Origin: CAXBES01 sp963974915
GTDB lineage: Bacteria > Bacteroidota > Bacteroidia > Flavobacteriales > Flavobacteriaceae
DNA length: 64,000 nt
Assembly: GCA_963974915.1 (NCBI GenBank)
Contig: CAXBES010000004.1
Span: 150,941 to 214,940, forward strand
Reading direction: 5' to 3'
How positions within the stretch are numbered: position 1 is the stretch's first letter; the number at the start of each line of letters is the position of its first letter. Shown here one piece after another: positions 53,875-61,981 of this stretch. The position numbers were made by a program, and so were the translations under genes. The notes beneath the pieces are model-generated. The model was not told where the DNA came from and ran no database searches. It saw nothing but the letters and a program-made list of their open reading frames with translations.

Positions 53875-56691
53875 GTGAATCGAAAATATTATTATAAGAC
53901 CTTTTGTGCTTTAATCATAGTGGCTGTATTCTTTAAGCCATTGCAAAATAATGTCCTTGCGCAAGAGTATAAGATCGATTCACTTACTTTTTATAAAGAA
54001 AAGATTAGGCAATTAAAGGCCGAACACAGAGCAGATAGTATTTACCATTATGCTTTAAAAGCTCTTTCTCTCTCAGATGAACTCAAGATCGATTCTCTCA
54101 GGATTCGAATGCGCGAAGTTTTGGGAAACTACGAATCCAATGATACTCGTGCTTATAAGTACTTTCAGGAAGCCGAAAAACTGGCTATTCAAAACAAAGA
54201 ATGGAAGTTACTTGGAAGAGTCTATTTTGGAATTGGATCCCGTCATTTTAACAACAATGACGACAAGAATGCCCTTGTTTACTTCCGGAAGTTGGACTCA
54301 TTATCAAAAAAGGAAAAAAGCGATAAATTTCTTTGGGCGATGGCTAAAGTTAGTATCGTCGATATTCTATTTAAATCGTATAACCAGAATGATACTATAG
54401 GAATTCCACTTATGAATTCATATTTGGATGATGGCTTAAAGATAAGTGACTCATTTAATTTAAGTGTTCCGGCAGCCATATTACTGGAAAAGAAAGCGCA
54501 TTTTTCAATTTTAAAAGGGGATAGGAAAGAAGCCTATCAATATCTTCAAAAGGCTTTAAGAGAAGCAGATAAAACAGACAATTATATTAGAAAGTCCTCC
54601 ATTTACAACGGAATTGGCGATTTGTTTTATAAAGATGGTAAAATAGATTCGGCATTAGTCTATTTCAATAAAGAGTTGGCAATAGTAGTTAAATCATTGG
54701 ATTCGATAGAGATTGCTGTTTCAAATTATAGAATAGGTAGGTTTTATAACGCCATTGATAAACCAACCATTGGAATTAAACATATAGAAACGGCAGAGGC
54801 GATTTTGAATAAACTTCCAAATGTCCGACTTCAGCAGCGATTTGAAGTAAAAGACGCTTTGGCAAAAAGTTATCAGGGTATGGGGCTTTTCGAGAAAGCG
54901 TATAAGGCCTCAGAAGAATCAAAAAATTTGTTGGAAAGTATTCAACAGCTTCGGAATAGAGAAAACCTTTCCGAATTAGAAACAAAATACCAAGTGGAAG
55001 CTAAAACCCGTGAAATAGAATTGTTACAAGCTCAAAATTCGCTCGAAGCAGAGCGAAGAGTGCATCAGCGTAACTTCTTTTTAGTAATAACTATTCTGGT
55101 CGCTGGCGGGGTGGTGTTTTTCTATCTTCTCTTCAGAAACAGGCAAAAAACCAATAAAAAATTGCAGGAGTTAGATAAGTTTAAGACGAAGCTATTTGCT
55201 AATATCTCGCATGAATTTAGAACACCTCTGACACTAATTTCGGGACCTGTTGAAAAACAACTGACGAAAAAGAATATTTCCGAAGAAGATAAAAATGACC
55301 TTAGCTTGATAAAACAAAATGCCGATAGATTGTTGCATCTGGTAGATCAACTTTTGGATGTAACGAAGTTAGAATCCGGAAATCAGAAACTCAATGTGAG
55401 TTTAGGAAATTTGGGAGTATTTTTAAAGCAGATCGTATCTGCGTTTCAGTATAAGGCACAAGAAAAGGAGATTGATTTTATAATACAAATTCCGAAGATA
55501 GAGAATGTGTGGTTTGATAAAGATGTGCTCGAAAAAATTGTTACGAACCTCTTATCGAATGCTTTAAAATACACGCCAAAAGGAGGAAGGGTATTTATTA
55601 AAGCTGAAGTGGTAGATGGGCATCTAATTTTAACGATCTTAAATAATGGTAATAAATTATGCGATAAAGATCTTTCTCAAATCTTTGAAAGATTTTATCA
55701 GGGAGAGCTTCACTCTGAAGGTGTTGGAATTGGTTTAGCGCTGGTAAAAGAACTTACGTCGCTCACACATGGAAATATAATTGCGAATACTCTAAATAAT
55801 GACGAAATTCAGTTTACAGTAAGTATTCCCTTGGAGCTCACGTACTTTAAAGAACCGGAGCTGGAAATTAATAATAAAATAGCGTCAAAAGTTGCTGAAA
55901 CCACCGAAACACTTCCTAAAACAGAAAAGTCCGATACCAATGGCAAGCCAATTTTGCTCATTGTTGAAGATGAGATGGATATTAGAAAATTTGTTGTTTC
56001 CATATTTGAAGATCATTATACAATTTTAGAAACGTCGAATGGGGAGAAAGGCTTGGAATTAGCAATTAAACACATTCCGGATATCATAATTAGCGATGTG
56101 ATGATGCCAATACTAGACGGAGTTGAGTTGTGTAAAATATTGAAAACCGATACCCGAACCGGCCATATTCCGGTTATCCTACTCACGGCTAAAAGTGGGG
56201 AAGAAAATGAAATTATTGGTTTTGAAACCGGAGCCGATGATTATATTACAAAACCATTTAGTAGTGAAAAGCTCAAAATTAGGGTTGAAAACCTAATTGA
56301 GCTAAGGACTCAGTTGCAACAAAGATATCGACAGGAATTCGAATTTGAGAGCATCAAGGATCATACTACCAGTTCGGAACAGAAATTTATACAACAACTT
56401 CATCAGGTTATTAATGAAAATATAAGCGATTCCAATTTCAAGACCGAGGAACTGTGTAATAAAATGTTGATGAGCAGAATGCAACTTCACAGAAAATTAA
56501 AGGCGTTAACAGGTTTGTCTACAAGTAAATTTCTCAACACCCAGCGTGTAAAAATGGCAGCATCACTTCTTAGAGAAACCGACTTATCCGTTTCTGAAAT
56601 TGCTTATGAAGTAGGATTCAGCAACCCCTCATATTTTAACAGGTGCTTTAAAGATGTCTACCATTGCACACCGAATTCTTTCCAAGAATAA
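53875..56691 (+). CDS. Hybrid two-component regulator: TPR sensor, histidine kinase, receiver and AraC HTH in one chain
   Basis: A 938-residue one-protein signalling system starting at GTG. Signal peptide, then a periplasmic TPR-like helical domain (about 35-375). Coiled coil, then a membrane helix (about 400-421, FFLVITILVAGGVVFFYLLF). HisKA with the phospho-His in NISHEFRTPLTL (about 441). HATPase with NLLSNALKYTPKGG and GVGIGLALVKEL. Receiver with LIVEDEMD and the phospho-Asp in ISDVMMPILDG (about 695-815). AraC-type DNA-binding domain at the end (SVSEIAYEVGFSNPSYFNRC). TPR-type sensors differ from the YYY sensors of polysaccharide-loci regulators. The genes downstream are likely targets. 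Confidence 0.94.
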   Translation: MNRKYYYKTFCALIIVAVFFKPLQNNVLAQEYKIDSLTFYKEKIRQLKAEHRADSIYHYALKALSLSDELKIDSLRIRMREVLGNYESNDTRAYKYFQEAEKLAIQNKEWKLLGRVYFGIGSRHFNNNDDKNALVYFRKLDSLSKKEKSDKFLWAMAKVSIVDILFKSYNQNDTIGIPLMNSYLDDGLKISDSFNLSVPAAILLEKKAHFSILKGDRKEAYQYLQKALREADKTDNYIRKSSIYNGIGDLFYKDGKIDSALVYFNKELAIVVKSLDSIEIAVSNYRIGRFYNAIDKPTIGIKHIETAEAILNKLPNVRLQQRFEVKDALAKSYQGMGLFEKAYKASEESKNLLESIQQLRNRENLSELETKYQVEAKTREIELLQAQNSLEAERRVHQRNFFLVITILVAGGVVFFYLLFRNRQKTNKKLQELDKFKTKLFANISHEFRTPLTLISGPVEKQLTKKNISEEDKNDLSLIKQNADRLLHLVDQLLDVTKLESGNQKLNVSLGNLGVFLKQIVSAFQYKAQEKEIDFIIQIPKIENVWFDKDVLEKIVTNLLSNALKYTPKGGRVFIKAEVVDGHLILTILNNGNKLCDKDLSQIFERFYQGELHSEGVGIGLALVKELTSLTHGNIIANTLNNDEIQFTVSIPLELTYFKEPELEINNKIASKVAETTETLPKTEKSDTNGKPILLIVEDEMDIRKFVVSIFEDHYTILETSNGEKGLELAIKHIPDIIISDVMMPILDGVELCKILKTDTRTGHIPVILLTAKSGEENEIIGFETGADDYITKPFSSEKLKIRVENLIELRTQLQQRYRQEFEFESIKDHTTSSEQKFIQQLHQVINENISDSNFKTEELCNKMLMSRMQLHRKLKALTGLSTSKFLNTQRVKMAASLLRETDLSVSEIAYEVGFSNPSYFNRCFKDVYHCTPNSFQE

Positions 56692-56715
56692 AAGTTTTTT
56701 GGTTTAATACTTCCT

Positions 56716-56781
56716 TGTTACAATATTCTCATTCAATGTTACAATATTGAATTTATTCTTTTTCAGTTCAACCTACATTTA
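56716..56781 (+). promoter_or_regulatory. Putative regulated promoter of the peptide/adhesin operon
   Basis: Two TGTTACAATATT direct repeats (56716 and 56737) are exactly 21 bp apart. A -7-like TACATTTA (56774-56781) begins 30 bp after the second TGTTACA. The 49-residue peptide gene starts 30 bases later. This is the cleanest example of the four. Confidence 0.65.
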
Positions 56782-56811
56782 GCTTAAAATAAACTCCTTT
56801 AGCTAAGTTGG

Positions 56812-56961
56812 ATGGAAGAAAATACACACTCACTTGAAAACCATCAGGTACCGGAAACAAAAATTTTTATTAGTATCGACCATCTTAAGGAAGGAGTGTA
56901 TAAGCTTCAGGTCACCCATAAAAACAAGACGGTAAAATCTATAAAGTTTACTAAAAAATAG
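56812..56961 (+). CDS. 49-residue peptide gene ahead of the adhesin array
   Basis: ATG at 56812 to TAG at 56959-56961. The peptide has a polar acidic N-terminus (MEENTHSLENHQVPETK) and a C-terminal half IFISIDHLKEGVYKLQVT ending in SIKFTKK. That half resembles the last strands of a T9SS type A sorting domain (LxxGVYxLxV...KxIKFxK). It has no signal peptide. It lies between the 21-bp-spaced promoter and the first adhesin gene, with four bases between its stop and the next ATG, which supports translation. The function is unknown. Confidence 0.6.
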   Translation: MEENTHSLENHQVPETKIFISIDHLKEGVYKLQVTHKNKTVKSIKFTKK

Positions 56962-56965
56962 AATC

Positions 56966-59227
56966 ATGAAAAGATACCTTACATTACTTTTTTTACTTTT
57001 TTACTTAACGCTTTTTTCGCAAAGCGGAATTAACTACAAAGCCGTCATCAAAGACGGAGGTGGCAATATACTGGCATCGTCGCCCATAAGCATTCAGTTC
57101 ATTATTTATGAAGGCGCAGCATTGACAAATAATGTGTATCAGGAAAGTCATACGACCAATACCAATGCCAACGGACTAGTAATCGTCAACATTGGTGAAG
57201 GCACGACTGCGGACGTCTTTGAGGATATCGAATGGGGAATTGACGAGCATTTTTTAAATGTTCAAGTAAATACAGGTAGTGGTTTGGTGGACCTTGGAAC
57301 TACACAGTTTATGGCGGTGCCTTATGCCTTAAACGCAATCAATGCAACTAATAAGATAGACGACCTTATAGATGGAAAATCTGATAATGATGGTACTAAC
57401 GATGGCTCATCTATTTTTTTAGGCACCAATGCAGGAGCAAATGATGATGGCACCAATAACAGAAGCATAGGTATAGGTTGGGAAGCATTGACAGCGAATA
57501 CTACTGGAAGTGATAATACAGCAATAGGAAATAGTGCCCTTGCCACAAATAGTAGTGGCAATGCCAATGTTTCAATTGGCACAGAAACTTTATTCAATAA
57601 TAATGGTAATAACAATATAGGAATTGGTTACCACGCTTTACTTTCAAACACAACGGGTAGTGATAATATAGGGGTAGGTTACGAGGCTTTAGTTAGTAAT
57701 ACAACAGGCGTTAATAACAATGCTTATGGAACGAACGCATTAAGTGGAAATACCACAGGCTTTTTCAATAATGCCTTTGGAAGACATGCTTTGCAAACTA
57801 ATACTACGGGTCCTGGAAACACTGCTATAGGACACGGTAGTTTAAGAGACAATACAACAGGTGGCAACAATACAGCTTTGGGGAATGGTGCAGGAGATAA
57901 CGTGAATGGAAACGATAATGTTTTTGTTGGAAGAAGTGCTGGTTTAGGGTTAGCAAACTCAACAAACTCCGGAAATGTTGTAATAGGTAATCAAGCTGGA
58001 TCTGGAGCAGACTATAATAACCGTTTGTATATAGATAACTCAAATACCACTAATCCATTGCTTTATGGCGAGTTTGATGCTAACCTTTTAAGGGTCAATG
58101 GTACTTTCGATATTAATAATGCCTATCAGTTTCCTACAATAGATGGATCGGTAGATCAAATTTTACAAACTGATGGAGCAGGAACTTTAACATGGGAAGA
58201 TAATACCGAAGTTTCAGGCTTAGAAGCTTTAGATGAAGGAAATGGCATTGGTTGGAGATTAATAGGAAAGGATCCATCGCGATATTTAAATATAGGATTA
58301 AATGCTATAGATTTTAGTACAAACCCAAATATAATTGCTGGAGCTACCGGATCTCATTCTTTTGCAAGTGGATTGAATACTACAGCTTCAGGAAATTCTT
58401 CGACAGCTTTAGGAGGCTATTCTACTGCAAGTGGCTCTAGTTCAACGGCGATTGGAAGCAGCATTGCAAGTGGCACTACTTCAACGGCCATGGGCTTTGG
58501 TATCGCCTCAGGTTTTACATCAACGGCCATGGGGAATGGTACAGCTTCTGGAAGCAATTCAACAGCCATGGGGAATGGTACAGCTTCTGGAATTAATTCA
58601 ACAGCCATTGGTTTTATGACGAAAGCAGAAGCCTACGCATCTGTCGCTCTAGGTAGATATAATGTGGGCGGTGGTAATCCAACTAGTTGGGTAGCAAACG
58701 ATCCTCTTTTTGAAATAGGAATAGGGTTTTCCGGCGGGTCCCCATCCAACGCAATTACTGTCTTAAAAAATGGAAATGTAGGTATTGGCATAATAAACCC
58801 GAATGTAAGCCTTGATGTTAATGGTTCAATAGAATACACTGGCACTATTACCGATGTTTCAGACGAAAGGCTTAAAGAAAATTTTATTGACATTGACAAC
58901 CCGATTCAAAGACTTCAATCCATAAAAGGTTATTCCTATAACATGAAGAATGATCCCTCTAAACGGCGAGAAAATGGGGTTATTGCTCAGGATGTGCAAA
59001 AAGTGTTTCCGGAAATGGTAAGTATTATCGATGAAGAAAATGGCTATTTAGGGGTGAGTTATATACAATTAATTCCTGTATTACTGGAGGCAATTAAAGA
59101 GCAACAAACTATTATAAATGCGCAGAAAGCGGAATTGAATGCTCTCTCACATGAAATGAAAAAGCTTAAGGATTTAACACTAAGAATTAATGAACTCGAA
59201 GCTAACCAGAAAACCTTTCAGAAATGA
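56966..59227 (+). CDS. YadA-head/tail-fibre-like surface protein with S74 chaperone domain (paralogue 1)
   Basis: A 753-residue secreted protein. Signal peptide to LFSQ, then a conserved N-terminal domain (about 19-125) starting SGINYKAVIKDGGGN. Two series of head repeats follow: TTGxxNTAxGxxAL-type (about 142-349) and STAMGxGxASGxN-type (about 457-561). Then a peptidase S74/endosialidase-chaperone domain (about 629-718: SDERLKENFIDID, VIAQDVQKVFPEM, YIQLIPVLLEAI) and a C-terminal coiled coil. The repeats suggest a trimeric fibre, and S74 domains cleave themselves after assembly. Its stop overlaps the next ATG (ATGA). Confidence 0.85.
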   Translation: MKRYLTLLFLLFYLTLFSQSGINYKAVIKDGGGNILASSPISIQFIIYEGAALTNNVYQESHTTNTNANGLVIVNIGEGTTADVFEDIEWGIDEHFLNVQVNTGSGLVDLGTTQFMAVPYALNAINATNKIDDLIDGKSDNDGTNDGSSIFLGTNAGANDDGTNNRSIGIGWEALTANTTGSDNTAIGNSALATNSSGNANVSIGTETLFNNNGNNNIGIGYHALLSNTTGSDNIGVGYEALVSNTTGVNNNAYGTNALSGNTTGFFNNAFGRHALQTNTTGPGNTAIGHGSLRDNTTGGNNTALGNGAGDNVNGNDNVFVGRSAGLGLANSTNSGNVVIGNQAGSGADYNNRLYIDNSNTTNPLLYGEFDANLLRVNGTFDINNAYQFPTIDGSVDQILQTDGAGTLTWEDNTEVSGLEALDEGNGIGWRLIGKDPSRYLNIGLNAIDFSTNPNIIAGATGSHSFASGLNTTASGNSSTALGGYSTASGSSSTAIGSSIASGTTSTAMGFGIASGFTSTAMGNGTASGSNSTAMGNGTASGINSTAIGFMTKAEAYASVALGRYNVGGGNPTSWVANDPLFEIGIGFSGGSPSNAITVLKNGNVGIGIINPNVSLDVNGSIEYTGTITDVSDERLKENFIDIDNPIQRLQSIKGYSYNMKNDPSKRRENGVIAQDVQKVFPEMVSIIDEENGYLGVSYIQLIPVLLEAIKEQQTIINAQKAELNALSHEMKKLKDLTLRINELEANQKTFQK

Positions 59228-61176
59228 AGACTATAATAACATTGATCGTTCTCTTTTTATCGACTTGTGCTTTTTCGCAAAGCGGAATAAACTACAAAGC
59301 TGTTATAAAAGATAGTGGCGGAAACATAGTCTCCAACCAGACAGTAGATGTTCAATTTATCATTTATGAAGGAGTGGCCTTAACTAAAAATGTTTATCAG
59401 GAAAGTCATACAACCAATACAGATGGTAACGGGTTATTAATCGTGAACATTGGTGAAGGCACGACGGCAAATGTTTTTGAGAATATCGAATGGGGAATTG
59501 ACGAGCATTTTTTAAATGTTCAAGTGAATACAGGTAGTGGTTTGGTGGATATGGGTACCACAGCATTTAAAACTGTTCCATATGCTATAAATGCTGAAAA
59601 GGCTAATAATGTAAATGGATTAGAAGCTGTGGACGAAGGGAATGGTATAGGGCATAGGGTCATAGGTAGAAATTTGAATAATTTAGGAAATATTGGTTTA
59701 AATGCGGTTGATTTAAGTGTTTCTCCAATTGCGAGTAGTACTTACGGTGCTACAGGAACTTATTCTGTTGCGATGAATCGGCAAACTACGGCTCAGGGCG
59801 CAAATGCTACCGCGATGGGACTCGATTCAAAAGCATACGGAAATACTTCTACCACTATGGGTTTTAACAGCATCGCCAATGGGTATGATTCGGTAGCAAT
59901 GGGTGCCTATACGGTAGCCGATGCTGTACAGTCGGTAGTAATGGGAAGATATAATCTAGGTGGAGGACATAATCAAATCTGGAATCCGTTGGAACCGTTA
60001 TTTGAGATTGGAAATGGTTCAAACAACGCTAATAGGTCGAATGCACTAACGGTGTTAAAAAATGGGACTATCACCGCACCTTCTTTAACTACTGCTCTTA
60101 TTGATAATGCTGATGACAAGGTATTAGTAACTAAGGAATATGGTCTTGCTAATTTTGGAGGTTCGGGACTCGAAGCGATAAACGAAGGTAATGGAACAGG
60201 ACATCGTATTATTGGTAAAGACCCTAATACGGCAGGTAATATAGGTAACAATGCTGTTGACTTAAGTCAGTCACCTGTCTCAAGTTCTACGTATGGAGCG
60301 ACTGGCTCCAACTCTGTGGCTTTAAACAGACAAACTACTGCACAAGGGCAGAATTCCACTGCTATGGGATTGGATACTGAGGCTAATGGTAATACCTCAG
60401 CTGCCTTCGGATTTAATAGTGTTGCCAATGGTTACGATTCTGTAGCTATGGGTGCTTATACTGTAGCCGATGCAGTTCAGTCTGTAGTTTTAGGTAGGTA
60501 CAATGTTGGAGGCGGACACAGTCAGATTTGGAATCCAGTTGAACCGCTTTTTGAAATAGGTAATGGTGCTAATAATACAAATAGATCGAATGCTTTAACC
60601 GTGTTAAAAAATGGAACAATTACAGCTCCAACTTTAACGAATGCCTTAATAGATAATGCAGGGAATAAATCACTTATAACTAAGGAGTATGCTGAGACAA
60701 ATTACGGACCAAAAACTAAAGTAATAATGATTCCGGGATTGGCATTTCAGCCTAGTAACAATACACGTCCCATTTTTGTTGCGGGTCCACCGGGCGGGAT
60801 TGATAAGGAAGCTGAAGGACGTTATAATATGATTTATGGAATGTTGTTTGGACGTACAACAAATAATGAAAATAGAGGGGAATATCTCGCTCCCCTTATT
60901 CTTACCGAAGGGTCGCAAGTAGTAGAAATTAGCGCATACATGAGGTATGGTCTTCATATAACTATTGAAGCATTTTCACCAATTTCAAATCAGAATTTTG
61001 TGATAAAAACCTTGAGCTCCACTGATCCGATCATGGACCAAGTGATAACAATTAACTCCTTCCCATTTTATATACAACCGGACTTTATGTACTACATACG
61101 GGTACGTCCCTATGAGAGCTCGATAGAGTGGTCTGGTCAGGGCTTAAAAGCAATAAAATTCACTTATATTGAATGA
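59224..61176 (+). CDS. YadA-head-like surface protein with a different C-terminus (paralogue 2)
   Basis: A 650-residue protein sharing the signal and N-terminal domain of its neighbours (SGINYKAVIKDSGGN). It contains two near-identical modules (about 132-297 and 315-489). Each begins GLEAxxEGNGxGHR, carries head repeats (YGNTSTTMGFNSIANGYDSV) and ends in NALTVLKNGTITAPxL. The S74 chaperone and coiled coil are missing. Residues about 495-650 form another beta-rich domain (KVIMIPGLAFQPSNN, SAYMRYGLHITIEAF) that I do not recognise. It is translationally coupled to paralogue 1. Confidence 0.82.
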   Translation: MKTIITLIVLFLSTCAFSQSGINYKAVIKDSGGNIVSNQTVDVQFIIYEGVALTKNVYQESHTTNTDGNGLLIVNIGEGTTANVFENIEWGIDEHFLNVQVNTGSGLVDMGTTAFKTVPYAINAEKANNVNGLEAVDEGNGIGHRVIGRNLNNLGNIGLNAVDLSVSPIASSTYGATGTYSVAMNRQTTAQGANATAMGLDSKAYGNTSTTMGFNSIANGYDSVAMGAYTVADAVQSVVMGRYNLGGGHNQIWNPLEPLFEIGNGSNNANRSNALTVLKNGTITAPSLTTALIDNADDKVLVTKEYGLANFGGSGLEAINEGNGTGHRIIGKDPNTAGNIGNNAVDLSQSPVSSSTYGATGSNSVALNRQTTAQGQNSTAMGLDTEANGNTSAAFGFNSVANGYDSVAMGAYTVADAVQSVVLGRYNVGGGHSQIWNPVEPLFEIGNGANNTNRSNALTVLKNGTITAPTLTNALIDNAGNKSLITKEYAETNYGPKTKVIMIPGLAFQPSNNTRPIFVAGPPGGIDKEAEGRYNMIYGMLFGRTTNNENRGEYLAPLILTEGSQVVEISAYMRYGLHITIEAFSPISNQNFVIKTLSSTDPIMDQVITINSFPFYIQPDFMYYIRVRPYESSIEWSGQGLKAIKFTYIE

Positions 61177-61243
61177 TAAAGATATTTTAAGACTAATTCA
61201 CCTTACAATTTTAATTTATAATGCTTCATTTTAAATCTATAGC

Positions 61244-61721
61244 ATGAAAAATTTTATGACATTCATTATACTGCTTCTGCAAGGGGTTTTGTTCTCGCAA
61301 AGCGGAATAAACTACAAAGCTGTTATAAAAGATAGTGGCGGCAACATTTTAGCAAATCAGACCATAGATGTGCGCATTACAATTCTAATCACTACCAATC
61401 CAAATGTCTATAAAGAAACACATACTGCTTTAACAGATAATAATGGTATCATTATCGTAAATATCGGAGAAGGCACTACTACAGATGCATTTGCAGATAT
61501 AGTTTGGCAAAGGTGCTTCAGTTTCGTTTAAAGACTCTGATCGATTGAGTGTTTTTTATTCTGAAATTATTCCGGTACTTACAAAGGCAATTCAGGAGCA
61601 ACAGCAAGTAATTGAATTGCAAGTAGATCAAACAAAAGAAATGTCTTCAGAAATAAATCGTTTGAAAAGTTTAGAAGAACGGGTTTTAATACTCGAAGCT
61701 AGTCTTAAAACGGAATATTGA
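61244..61721 (+). pseudogene. Internally deleted adhesin paralogue (paralogue 3)
   Basis: The first 91 codons encode the family signal and N-terminal domain (FSQSGINYKAVIKDSGGN, IVNIGEGTTTDAFADIVW) and then end at TAA 61529-61531. In the +1 frame the sequence continues ASVSFKDSDRLSVFYSEIIP, then VLTKAIQEQQQVIEL and a coiled coil to TGA at 61719-61721. That matches the S74 tail and coiled coil of paralogues 1 and 4. The head repeats and most of the chaperone are gone and the junction is out of frame. A 95-residue secreted fragment might still be made. Confidence 0.8.
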
Positions 61722-61852
61722 ATTAATAAGAATAGCTAGTTACTTCTAAATCGAAACAGAATATACTAAGCTTCCTCTACTAAAACGCAGTTTTTTATAC
61801 TGTTGTTTTAAACATTTGACTTTTAGGTTTGTTCAATCCTGTAAAACTGAAC

Positions 61853-61918
61853 TGTTACATATGTTATACCTTATGTTACAGTTATGGCAGAGAGGGATTT
61901 ATATTAATAATAATATTG
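61853..61918 (+). promoter_or_regulatory. Putative regulated promoter of adhesin paralogue 4
   Basis: TGTTACA at 61853-61859 and 61874-61880, 21 bp apart, with TGTTATA between them. A -7-like TAATATTG (61911-61918) begins 30 bp after the second half-site. The first 16 bases match the site at 31182. The start codon is 63 bases after the box, farther than at the other three loci. Confidence 0.58.
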
Positions 61919-61981
61919 ATGAATTGATATTTTCAGTTCAAAATTTGTTTTTAAAAAGAAACCACCTAAAAGCTCAAAACC

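Noticed and set aside
61201..61243. Possible regulated promoter upstream of the deleted paralogue at 61244
   Set aside because: Only a weak CCTTACA half-site. No partner 21 bp away and no -7-like box at the required distance.
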